Shown in pieces: positions 1-6,744 of a stretch of DNA of 64,000 nucleotides. The DNA lies in NCBI GenBank assembly GCA_948442695.1, contig CAOJSF010000001.1, positions 199,342-263,341 of the forward strand, read 5' to 3'. A program made the position numbers and the translations under genes. The DNA comes from an uncultured Clostridia bacterium. GTDB taxonomy: Bacteria > Bacillota > Clostridia > Christensenellales > UBA1242. Below the pieces are notes generated by a model that ran no database searches, was not told the origin of the DNA, and saw only the letters and a program-made list of their open reading frames with translations. Position 1 is the stretch's first letter; each line of letters opens with the position of its first letter.

Positions 1-485
1 CAAAAAGCAAAGGTGTAAGGGCTGTCATTCGTTGCATGGTTGTCGGCGTCCCAAACTCTGGGAAAAGCACACTTGTCAACAATCTTTGTGGAAAGGCAAA
101 AGCGGTCACCGGAAATAGAGCAGGCGTGACAAAGCAGACACAATGGGTTTCAATAGGTGATAATTTTGAAGTTTGTGATACTCCGGGCACTCTTTATCCA
201 AATCTTGAGAATCAAGGCATTGCAAAAAAACTTTTCTTTATAGGAAGCGTGAAAGATGAGGTTGTTGCTGACAATATCGAACTTGCTTTGCAACTGATTG
301 ATATGTTGAAAATCAAATATGACGAAAATCTGTCAAATAGGTATGGCGAAGATTTGTCACTTGAAGGAATTGCAAAGACTCGAGGATTTATTATTAGTGG
401 TGGAGAACTTGATATTGACCGATCTGCAAACGCTGTCATTGATGATTTTAGAAAAGGAAGACTGGGCAAGATTACTCTTGATTGA
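1..485 (+). CDS. rbgA: Ribosome biogenesis GTPase RbgA (YlqF), 5'-truncated
   Basis: The reading frame is open from base 3, before the first ATG at 36, so this is the C-terminal part of a gene entering from the left. It shows the P-loop G1 motif GVPNSGKST and the G3 motif DTPG. In the circularly permuted YlqF/RbgA GTPases the G4 and G5 motifs come before G1, so here they would lie outside the window. The part after G3 is the helical C-terminal domain typical of RbgA. The family helps late assembly of the 50S subunit in the cytoplasm. A yraN gene follows, as it often does in Firmicutes. Family assignment is firm; the true start is not visible. Confidence 0.9.
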   Translation, partial: KSKGVRAVIRCMVVGVPNSGKSTLVNNLCGKAKAVTGNRAGVTKQTQWVSIGDNFEVCDTPGTLYPNLENQGIAKKLFFIGSVKDEVVADNIELALQLIDMLKIKYDENLSNRYGEDLSLEGIAKTRGFIISGGELDIDRSANAVIDDFRKGRLGKITLD

Positions 486-578
486 TATAAAATTCTGTTT
501 TAATTTGCACAGAACTTGACAATATACTGAGAATGGTTTAAAATTTAAAATGAACATCCTTTTAAAAGTGAATATCAT

Positions 579-725
579 ATGATTAATAAAAACACAGGTG
601 TTATCTTTTTATCTTCAAATGAGAAAGCAATTATAGAATTTGAATTTCCATCTTTGATGTATGAGTTGGGAATTTTATTGCCTGAGAATGAAAACGGAAA
701 AGATGAAAAAGAAAATACTATATAA
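579..725 (+). CDS. Possible 48-aa small protein between rbgA and yraN
   Basis: An ATG-started frame of 48 codons ends in TAA. The predicted peptide begins MINKNTGVIFLSS and ends in a charged stretch (NENGKDEKENTI). It has no obvious Shine-Dalgarno site and no family I recognise. It lies in the same direction as rbgA and yraN, in a gap that would otherwise be 281 nt. Codon use looks like the neighbours, but a frame this short can arise by chance. It could also be a decayed remnant of a gene that usually lies between rbgA and yraN. Confidence 0.3.
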   Translation: MINKNTGVIFLSSNEKAIIEFEFPSLMYELGILLPENENGKDEKENTI

Positions 726-766
726 ATATTTTAGTCGGAATAATTATTAAATATAAAAAGGTTATT

Positions 767-1114
767 GTGAAAAAGCAGTTTAATAAGGTTGTGGGATTAA
801 AAGGTGAGTTGGAAGCACTGAAATATCTCAAAGACAACAAATACAAAATTTTAGAACAAAATTATAAAAATCGTTTAGGTGAAATCGATATAATTGCCTT
901 TAAGAAAGGTGTTTATGTCTTTATAGAAGTTAAATCGAGGGATTCTCTCAGGTTTGGCAGACCTAGTGAAGCAGTAGATAAAAGCAAACAAAGAAAAATT
1001 CGAAATACTGCAAGTCTGTTTTTGCTTCAAAATAAAATACATGATAAACCTATCAGGTTTGATGTAATTGAAGTAATTTATGATAGAATAAGTCATATAG
1101 AAAATGCTTTTTAA
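767..1114 (+). CDS. yraN: YraN family (UPF0102) endonuclease-like protein
   Basis: A 115-aa protein, the usual length for UPF0102. It has the family core of a conserved N-terminal GE, then GEIDIIA around residues 43-49 and FIEVKSR around 57-63. These acidic and lysine residues form the PD-(D/E)XK-type nuclease-like site of the fold, although the family's biological role is unsettled. Translation starts at GTG (767), preceded by AAAAAGG. Position downstream of rbgA matches the common Firmicutes order. Confidence 0.88.
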   Translation: MKKQFNKVVGLKGELEALKYLKDNKYKILEQNYKNRLGEIDIIAFKKGVYVFIEVKSRDSLRFGRPSEAVDKSKQRKIRNTASLFLLQNKIHDKPIRFDVIEVIYDRISHIENAF

Positions 1115-1132
1115 ATAGAATATTTTTTTAGG

Positions 1133-1154
1133 ACACAAATTTTAATATTTGTGT
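1133..1154 (+). terminator. Hairpin after yraN, possible terminator
   Basis: ACACAAAT and ATTTGTGT form a perfect 8-bp stem with a 6-nt loop just after yraN. The following T-tract is poor (TATTTA), so termination would be weak. Confidence 0.35.
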
Positions 1155-1171
1155 TATTTAAGTGCGATGGG

Positions 1172-1231
1172 AATAACGTGAGCGAAGCGGGTGTTTTCTT
1201 TATAAATGGAAAAAATAACGTGAGCGAAGCG
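1172..1231. repeat. Pair of 18-bp GC-rich direct repeats with GCGAAGC core
   Basis: AATAACGTGAGCGAAGCG occurs at 1172-1189 and again at 1214-1231, inside a 310-nt gap (1115-1424) that is otherwise AT-rich. Each copy contains GCGAAGC, known from oligonucleotide work to form an unusually stable GAA-loop mini-hairpin. The rest of the gap is T-rich and holds the promoter region of the lipoprotein gene; I see no other gene in it. Confidence 0.7.
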
Positions 1232-1424
1232 TATTCTTTTTTTTGTAATAATTTTTGATGATTTTTATCTTTTTTATTTATGTTTTTTATAATTATAACA
1301 AGATTCATTTTTAGAAAGTTTTTTATATTTTTTTATGAATTCTTTTTAAATTCTTTTTTGAGGTTTAAAGTAAAATTTTTATGTAAATAATATTAAAGTA
1401 AAATTACAATAATTAGGAGCAAAT

Positions 1425-1934
1425 ATGAAAAAAAGTTTGGTTGTTGTTTTTATTTTAATGGCACTTGTTTGCGGAAGTCTATATGGCTGTGAAAAATCGA
1501 CTCAACTTCGCGCCGCCACTATTTCTGAAATTACTTCTGCAGGAAGCAAGAATTATGGTGTAAGGGTCTCTTATTCAGATGATAAAAGGTTGAAGGGTAA
1601 AGGCACTGATGTTCAGATAAAATTTAGTAAGGTTGGCACAATCAAAATTTGGAAGGAAAATCAAGAAAAATTTGATTATGAAATTGAAGACTTTGATGAA
1701 TGGTATTCTCTTACTCACATCTTTAATGAAGCAGATTCAACATCTGCTAGAGGCGACAAGTTTGAAAAATATGAGGACGCATTGACAAAAACATATCTTT
1801 TCAATTTTAATGGTGATATAAAGATTACCTTCCGTGTTGTGGTAGGTGAAATAGAAGAAAATATTGATGGCGATGGTCAAATTTTGGTGGGCAGTCAGCC
1901 AGTATCAGACAATTTTACTTTAAAAATCAAATAA
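1425..1934 (+). CDS. Predicted lipoprotein of unknown function
   Basis: A 169-aa protein with a basic MKK start, a hydrophobic core and a lipobox-like LYGC ending at Cys22 (Tyr at -2 is atypical, so plain secretion is possible). The mature part is polar and predicted beta-rich, with no motif I recognise. Start is supported by TTAGGAGC before ATG. It stands alone between a 310-nt gap and a strong terminator, so it is probably monocistronic. Likely attached to the outer face of the membrane. Confidence 0.75.
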   Translation: MKKSLVVVFILMALVCGSLYGCEKSTQLRAATISEITSAGSKNYGVRVSYSDDKRLKGKGTDVQIKFSKVGTIKIWKENQEKFDYEIEDFDEWYSLTHIFNEADSTSARGDKFEKYEDALTKTYLFNFNGDIKITFRVVVGEIEENIDGDGQILVGSQPVSDNFTLKIK

Positions 1935-1961
1935 AAGCATGAAAATTGCTTTTATTTTTTT
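1931..1961 (+). terminator. Rho-independent terminator after the lipoprotein gene
   Basis: ATAAAAGCA and TGCTTTTAT form a perfect 9-bp stem around a 7-nt loop, followed by six T. It starts within the stop codon region of the gene. Confidence 0.85.
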
Positions 1962-2117
1962 GAGGTTTATAGTAATATTATAGTGTATAGTTTTTAAAAT
2001 CTAAATGAAAATTAATTTAAAATCAAAATTTTAAAAATCAAATTGATACAAAAATAGAATTTAAAATCGAAATGCAAAATTGTTTTTAATAAACTGCTTG
2101 AAAGCGTGGGAGAGGAT

Positions 2118-2768
2118 ATGTTAAGAGTAAAAAATTTATATTTAAGATATACAAGAGAGTTTTACGCATTGTATAACATCAACTTTGATATAGCGGACAA
2201 TGAAAGAGTTGCCTTAGTTGGTGAAGATGAAAGCGGTAAGACGAGTTTGTTGCGTATTTTTTCAAAACTTGAAAAGATGACAAAGGGCGAAGTTTATGTG
2301 CGTGATATTCCGCTTGAAAAACTTAATTTTAAAACAGATATAAGTGCGGGTTATATTCCGGCAAGCCCTGTTTTTATTGAAAAGAAAACTGTTTATGAGA
2401 ATTTTAAATATATCTTAAAAGGTTGGGGACTTAGTGACAGCGAAATTGAAAGCAAGATAAACAAGGCAATCATTTCATATTCACTTGAGAAAATCAAAGA
2501 TACAAAACTTAAAGATTTGACTTTAGAAGAGAAATATGTTTTGTCGCTTATAAGACTATCTTTCAGAGAACTTGATCTTTTGATGGTTGACAACATTTTT
2601 GACAAATTAAACGAGACCACTTTTGAGGTTGTCATGACGCTTATTAAAGAACTTACTACAAAGAAAACAACTCTTATTGTTGCGACTACAAAAGAGGAGG
2701 TTGCAGACAAACTTTGCAAGAAAAAAATATATTTCAAGCATGGCTCAATAGTCAAGAGCCTTGACTAA
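2118..2768 (+). CDS. Degenerate ABC-type ATPase subunit
   Basis: A 216-aa protein with ABC ATPase architecture. Walker A is GEDESGKT (about 35-42) and is intact. The signature region reads LTLEEK instead of LSGGQ (about 134-139). Walker B is LDLLMVDN, so the catalytic Glu after the Asp is Asn, and the switch region reads VATTK where a His is expected. It can probably bind nucleotide but may hydrolyse it poorly. No permease gene lies next to it. I chose ATG 2118, preceded by GGGAG at 5-nt spacing and giving the usual ABC start (MLRVKNL); a GTG at 2106 in the same frame is the alternative. It may be regulatory rather than a transport engine. Confidence 0.75.
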   Translation: MLRVKNLYLRYTREFYALYNINFDIADNERVALVGEDESGKTSLLRIFSKLEKMTKGEVYVRDIPLEKLNFKTDISAGYIPASPVFIEKKTVYENFKYILKGWGLSDSEIESKINKAIISYSLEKIKDTKLKDLTLEEKYVLSLIRLSFRELDLLMVDNIFDKLNETTFEVVMTLIKELTTKKTTLIVATTKEEVADKLCKKKIYFKHGSIVKSLD

Positions 2769-2892
2769 AAATTAGAAAGGATTGTTTTTCTAGTTGATTT
2801 AAAAAAATATGATTTTTAAATAACAAAGAAGATATATTAAATAATAAAAACATGGAATTAGTCATTTGTCTTTGAAACTAGCGGAAAAACAA

Positions 2893-2932
2893 AAAACCTA
2901 AACTAATAAAAATAGTTTAGGTTTTCTTTTTT
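2893..2932 (+). terminator. Inward terminator at left end of cassette 1
   Basis: AAAACCTAAACTA and TAGTTTAGGTTTT form a perfect 13-bp stem, followed by C and six T. Cassette 2 has a hairpin at the same position with a different stem sequence. Confidence 0.85.
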
Positions 2933-2934
2933 AT

Positions 2935-3220
2935 CCTTACTCTCTCTTAACTGCCACAAAAACGAATAATTCTGCCGTTGCCACTGGTTGTTGTGAAAAA
3001 AGACATTGCTACAAATCACTAGACCCTTGCTTAGATTTTGATAACAAAGAATATTCGTTTACACAAAAAAAATAGAGAGAGGAGGACAAAAAGCAAAAGA
3101 GAGATGTGTGTTACATTCTGCCAGCAAAACGCTCTTTTTGCAACAAAATTGAGTTGTGGGCGTGTGCTTGTTGGCGAAGCAAAGTCGAGCCATATGTATT
3201 AACAAGCACACGCCTAAATG
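2935..3220 (+). ncRNA. Structured non-coding core of cassette 1 (candidate RNA)
   Basis: Four nested or serial pairings can be read by eye: TCTCTCT (2941-2947) with AGAGAGA (3074-3080); AAACGAATA (2960-2968) with TATTCGTTT (3052-3060); GCAAAAGAG (3093-3101) with CTCTTTTTGC (3132-3141); and a perfect 14-bp stem GGCGTGTGCTTGTT (3159-3172) with 3201-3214. The loop of the last one contains GCGAAGC. The same helices exist in cassette 2 with compensating base changes. The strand is a guess. The adjacent cargo gene is read from the other strand, so this is not simply its 5' leader. Confidence 0.6.
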
Positions 3221-3232
3221 CCAAAATGTAAG

Positions 3233-3814
3233 TTAATTTTTTAGATACTTTAACAAAATGTCAATTTTAGGTAAATCTTTAACATTATGCTTCATAGTAA
3301 AGTGACCATATCCTTCACACATAATAGGGGTTGCATTTAGAGTATTAATAAAATTTGAAAACATTTGTTGTGTTGAATGGTGATCATTGTTTGAAAAGTA
3401 TAAGTAAATATTTTTAATATATTTCTTTGCGTATTCTATTTCATATTTATTAGGTAGTGACTTCTGCTTTATAATTGAATTATATCTTTCTGGCTTAGCC
3501 AATTCATTTGGTGACAATTCTATTGCCCCTCCAACAGAAATTAATGCTCTAATCTTAAATTTGTGTTCGTAAATATATTTTATTAAATAATTTGCACTGA
3601 TACTATGTGCAATTACAATCGTATTTTCATTAAATTCATCTTGATATTGACGCATTACTTCTCGGAAATTATCATAACTACTTTTTTCGCTTGTTAAAAA
3701 CAATGGATATATTACTTCAAAAGACAAATCAATTGCCACTGTTTTTACATAATCCAAAAAACTATCTTTTGTATTGCCGTTTAATGAATGCAAAATAAAT
3801 AAAGTTTGTTTCAT
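3233..3814 (-). CDS. RBBP9/YdeN-type alpha/beta hydrolase (cassette 1 cargo)
   Basis: A 193-aa protein with the short serine-hydrolase plan of the RBBP9/YdeN family. It has an N-terminal HSLNGN strand-loop, nucleophile Ser71 in AHSIS (a variant GxSxG elbow), acid candidate Asp144 in SNNDHH and His171 in GYGHFT, so the triad looks intact. Substrate is unknown. It has no Shine-Dalgarno site; an extended -10 (TGCTATAAT, 3831-3823) ends 8 nt before the ATG, suggesting a leaderless transcript. It is the only gene in cassette 1 and its stop lies about 20 nt from the structured core. Confidence 0.8.
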   Translation of the reverse strand: MKQTLFILHSLNGNTKDSFLDYVKTVAIDLSFEVIYPLFLTSEKSSYDNFREVMRQYQDEFNENTIVIAHSISANYLIKYIYEHKFKIRALISVGGAIELSPNELAKPERYNSIIKQKSLPNKYEIEYAKKYIKNIYLYFSNNDHHSTQQMFSNFINTLNATPIMCEGYGHFTMKHNVKDLPKIDILLKYLKN

Positions 3815-3822
3815 ATTATACT

Positions 3823-3831
3823 ATTATAGCA
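3823..3831 (-). promoter_or_regulatory. Extended -10 promoter of the cassette 1 hydrolase
   Basis: TGCTATAAT on the minus strand, with only 8 nt between the -10 box and the ATG at 3814. No clear -35 is seen. Confidence 0.6.
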
Positions 3832-3853
3832 TATAATATTGAAAAAACATAAT

Positions 3854-3886
3854 AAAAGCGTAAATATTAATTAATTTACGCTTTTT
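3854..3886. terminator. Bidirectional terminator at right end of cassette 1
   Basis: AAAAGCGTAAAT and ATTTACGCTTTT form a perfect 12-bp stem with an 8-nt loop, with T-tracts in both directions. It abuts the right inverted repeat, as in cassette 2. Confidence 0.85.
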
Positions 3887-3927
3887 GCTAGTTTCAAAGT
3901 TTATAGCACTTGCCATATTTTTTTGTT

Positions 3928-4635
3928 TTATAACAATATATCTTCGCTAGGGGAGATTATTTCCTTTTCTTCTTCGACAGGTGGAGAATTTTCGGACTGT
4001 TTGCTTTGTGAAAAGATTTCGGCTAGGGGATTTGAACCTTTGCCCATCATTGACATCAAAAGTGGAAGCATATTGTTTTCTTGTGATTGATTAAATAGGC
4101 TTTCAAATAGGTTGTTTGCAAAAGTTGATTGATTGAAGGATTGATTCTGATTATTGTTTTGTTGTGAATTAAAGTTTTGATTATTGTCATTGCATTGATT
4201 GTTTACATCATTGTTTTGTGCTTGATAAGAAAAGTTGTTTTGATCTGAATTGAAATTTTGATTTGGATTTAAGTTCTCATATGCCTCAAAAGGATAATAG
4301 AAGCGTGAATCATTTTGTTGTGATGACGCCGAATTGTTTTGTCCGTTTGTTTGATTATTTATGTTATGCTGAAAACGATTGTTGGTCATATTTTGCCCAA
4401 AGTTTTGATATTTGTTTTGATTGAAACCTTGAAAGTTGTTCTGTCCAAAATTTTGATTGTTTGAAAAGTTGTTTTGATATCCATTTTGAAAACCATTCTG
4501 ATTAATATGATTTCCTTGTGAAAAGTTTGGGTTTTGAAAATTTGAAGCGTAGTTGTTTCCGCCAAACATTTGTGAAAAAGGATTGTTTCCCATTCCGCCC
4601 ATAAGTTTAAAAAGTTCTAACATAGAATTATTCAT
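3928..4635 (-). CDS. Asn/Gln-rich low-complexity (prion-like) protein
   Basis: A 235-aa protein. After a short hydrophobic start with Met and Gly (MLELFKLMGGMG), residues of roughly 20-175 are dominated by Asn, Gln, Phe, Gly and Ser in irregular short repeats such as NFGQNNFQGFNQN. A second hydrophobic Met-rich patch (LPLLMSMMGKG) and an acidic tail follow. No signal peptide is seen. The composition resembles prion-like domains that self-associate or phase-separate. It is divergent from the small helical protein and subtilase at 4728-6145, and the flank of cassette 1 overlaps its 3' end. Function unknown. A weak AAGGAA precedes the start. Confidence 0.7.
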   Translation of the reverse strand: MNNSMLELFKLMGGMGNNPFSQMFGGNNYASNFQNPNFSQGNHINQNGFQNGYQNNFSNNQNFGQNNFQGFNQNKYQNFGQNMTNNRFQHNINNQTNGQNNSASSQQNDSRFYYPFEAYENLNPNQNFNSDQNNFSYQAQNNDVNNQCNDNNQNFNSQQNNNQNQSFNQSTFANNLFESLFNQSQENNMLPLLMSMMGKGSNPLAEIFSQSKQSENSPPVEEEKEIISPSEDILL

Positions 4636-4727
4636 ACTTTTATATATTCCTTCTTTTATAAAAAGTTGACTAAAAAAGTTGTGTAATTTTATTTGGAATT
4701 TTCATATATTGAAATGAGGAGAAGAAA

Positions 4728-4994
4728 ATGTCAAGATTATCAGAATTTCAACCTAAAAACGAAAATAGACAAAGTGGCAAAAGTCAAGAAGAGGAAATAA
4801 GACAAAAATACAATCAGTTTAGTGGCATGAATCAAAGTCAACTTAATGCTGAATTATACAAAGAAGTGGCAAGACAAAAAAGTGCGGGAACCTTTGATTA
4901 TGCATCACTTTCAAGTATGGTGGAGGGGATGCGAGGCTCTTTGCCAGAAAGTGATTATCAAAATATAAAAAGGATTTTAGAAACTTTAAGATGA
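4728..4994 (+). CDS. Small helical protein of unknown function, paired with a subtilase
   Basis: An 88-aa protein with a polar, Gln-rich first half and a helical second half ending in ESDYQNIKRILETLR. It has no signal peptide. Translation is supported by GAGGAG before ATG. Its TGA overlaps the ATG of the subtilase gene (ATGA), so the two are translationally coupled and probably act together; it might be a chaperone, inhibitor or adaptor of the protease. I do not recognise a family. Confidence 0.75.
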   Translation: MSRLSEFQPKNENRQSGKSQEEEIRQKYNQFSGMNQSQLNAELYKEVARQKSAGTFDYASLSSMVEGMRGSLPESDYQNIKRILETLR

Positions 4995-6145
4995 ATTTAA
5001 GAAAGATTGATAGGGCTCTTTTCTCTCAGGCGTCTATGCTGGAAGAGGGGAAAAAGTGGGAATGTATTGTCCATTCTTTTGACTATGAGAGGACAAAAAA
5101 TAGTTTGATACATAAGAATATTAAGATTTTAAATGAATATTTATTCATAAGTTCTTTTCGTGTGATTGCCGATAAAACTCAGATTGACCAGTTGTCAAAT
5201 ATGTCGCAGGTCAAGTTTGTCTCATCTGTCAGCAAGGCAACCGCACTTATGGATGTGGCAAAAAAGGTGCTGGGAGTTGACGGACAAAACCTTTCTGGCA
5301 AAGGCATGACCATTGCTTTTATAGACACCGGAATTGAACAGCACCCTGACTTTTGCACTGGCAAAAAAAGAATACTCACCTTCAAAGATTTTGTTGATGG
5401 AGAGGAGAGATGTTATGACGACAATGGGCATGGGACATTTGTTGCAGGCGTTTGCAGTGGCAATGGTGCTCTTTCATGTGGCAAATATTCTGGCATTGCA
5501 CCTCAGTCAGATATTGTCTCTTTGAAGGCACTCAATAAACATGGCGAAGCATCAGCAGACAAAATTTTAAATGCCATGGAATGGGTCTATGACAATCATA
5601 ATAAATTTAATATCAGAGTGGTTTGTATGAGTTTTGGAAGTGAGGCACTCGGCTATAATGACCCGATAATGAACGGCGCTGAAGCCTTGTGGCGTGAGGG
5701 GGTTGTGGTTGTAGCAGCCGCAGGAAATAGTGGCCCTGAATATCAGACAATAAAAAGTCCTGGCGTGTCAAGTCAAATTATTACTGTTGGTGGCTTTAAT
5801 GACAACCGCATTGAAGAGCAGGAAATAAATCCAAACTTCTTTGAGATTGCTCAGTTTTCTTCTCGTGGTCCAGCCTTTTCAAGATTCAAGCCTGACCTTG
5901 TTGCGCCGTCCGTTGATATATGTTCTTGCGCAAGGGGAAACACATATACAAAGTTGAGTGGGACATCAGTTGCGACTCCTATGATTGCTGGATTAAGCGC
6001 ACTTTTACTTGAAAACAATCCAAACTTAAAACCCATAGATGTCAAGCGGATGATTCTATCTTCATGCACTCCGATAACATTAAATAGAAATCTTGAAGGC
6101 TTTGGTTATCCAAATCTCAACAAGATTCAAAATAGAAGATTTTAA
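4991..6145 (+). CDS. S8 family subtilisin-like serine protease, AprX-like
   Basis: A 384-aa subtilase with an intact catalytic set: Asp112 (IDTGIEQHPDF), His147 (NGHGTFVAG), oxyanion Asn246 (AAAGNSGPE) and Ser326 (SGTSVATP). The first 90 residues resemble an I9-like propeptide and there is no signal peptide. Together with length, this suggests an intracellular AprX-type protease. It overlaps the upstream 88-aa gene by four bases and is closed by a strong terminator. Known relatives degrade proteins or mature a partner; the target here is unknown. Confidence 0.92.
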   Translation: MNLRKIDRALFSQASMLEEGKKWECIVHSFDYERTKNSLIHKNIKILNEYLFISSFRVIADKTQIDQLSNMSQVKFVSSVSKATALMDVAKKVLGVDGQNLSGKGMTIAFIDTGIEQHPDFCTGKKRILTFKDFVDGEERCYDDNGHGTFVAGVCSGNGALSCGKYSGIAPQSDIVSLKALNKHGEASADKILNAMEWVYDNHNKFNIRVVCMSFGSEALGYNDPIMNGAEALWREGVVVVAAAGNSGPEYQTIKSPGVSSQIITVGGFNDNRIEEQEINPNFFEIAQFSSRGPAFSRFKPDLVAPSVDICSCARGNTYTKLSGTSVATPMIAGLSALLLENNPNLKPIDVKRMILSSCTPITLNRNLEGFGYPNLNKIQNRRF

Positions 6146-6173
6146 AAAAGAGAGAAATTTTCTCTCTTTTTTA
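6144..6173. terminator. Terminator after the subtilase gene
   Basis: AAAAAAGAGAGAA and TTCTCTCTTTTTT form a long stem with a 3-nt loop, with T-tracts on both strands. Confidence 0.85.
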
Positions 6174-6362
6174 TATTTTAGTTGAAAAAGGATAAAAGTT
6201 TAGATAAAAATCTTATTCTGTTGAAAAAAGAAATATTTGAATTTTTAATATATTTTGAAATATTTTCTGGCTAAAAAACTTAAAAATTTCGAATGTCGAA
6301 TTACTAAAGTGGTCGAATAGTGTTACAAAACGCCAGTTTTTCAACATTTTAACAAAAAAATC

Positions 6363-6390
6363 GCAAAATTTTGCTTTAAAATGTTAAAAT
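6363..6390 (+). promoter_or_regulatory. Extended -10 promoter with palindrome before the XRE gene
   Basis: GCAAAATTTTGC (6363-6374) is a perfect 12-bp palindrome placed at the -35 region of an extended -10, TGTTAAAAT (6382-6390). A palindrome in that place could be the operator of the regulator encoded just downstream (autoregulation is inferred). Confidence 0.45.
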
Positions 6391-6408
6391 TACATAAAGG
6401 AGATAAAT

Positions 6409-6621
6409 ATGAATAAATTTAATAAAAGACTAAAAGAGTTGAGGTTGCAAAAAGGATTATCTCAACGAGAACTTGCAAAACTTTTAGGGCATAGCGTTAA
6501 TACCATAAAAAGGTGTGAAAATAATGAAACCGTCCCTAGTTGTCGATATCTTGTCAAAATAGTAAACTTTTTTAAAGTAAAATGCGATTATTTGATAGGA
6601 TTAACTGATAAAACGGAATAA
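6409..6621 (+). CDS. XRE-family helix-turn-helix regulator
   Basis: A 70-aa protein made almost wholly of one HTH_XRE domain: RLKELRLQKGLSQRELAKLL then HSVNTIKRCENN as the recognition part. It has no sensor domain. Start is supported by AAAGGAGAT. It is monocistronic; the next gene, murG, is convergent. Small stand-alone regulators of this kind usually control their own promoter and a few neighbours; the target is unknown. Confidence 0.88.
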   Translation: MNKFNKRLKELRLQKGLSQRELAKLLGHSVNTIKRCENNETVPSCRYLVKIVNFFKVKCDYLIGLTDKTE

Positions 6622-6744
6622 AATCATTGCTTTTAAATATTTATAACATTATTTTATATTTATTTAATAAATATTGATAATAAAATTACTCATTTCATTC
6701 ATGTTGTTTTTCTTGTGTCTAAAAAATATAAATTCAATCTGAAT

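Larger units (their letters stand above)
2871..3898. mobile_element. Cassette 1: inverted-repeat element carrying a hydrolase gene
   Basis: A 1028-bp unit bounded by TTTGAAACTAGC (2871-2882) and its exact reverse complement (3887-3898). Inside the left end sits an inward terminator (2893-2932), then a non-coding core to about 3220, then a single minus-strand gene, then a terminator at the right end. The same plan and the same end and core sequences recur at 37341-38555 with a different gene. Outside the repeats the flanks again match in inverted order (AAAAACATGG at 2846-2855 against CCATATTTTT at 3913-3922). No transposase or integrase is encoded, so movement, if real, would be in trans. I saw no clear target duplication. 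Mobile nature is inferred from the two copies. Confidence 0.7.

Noticed and set aside
2871..3898. Cassettes as group II (class C) introns, which also target terminators
   Set aside because: No reverse transcriptase, no domain V-like sequence, no GUGYG start or AY end; cargo genes are unrelated metabolic genes and lie in either orientation.
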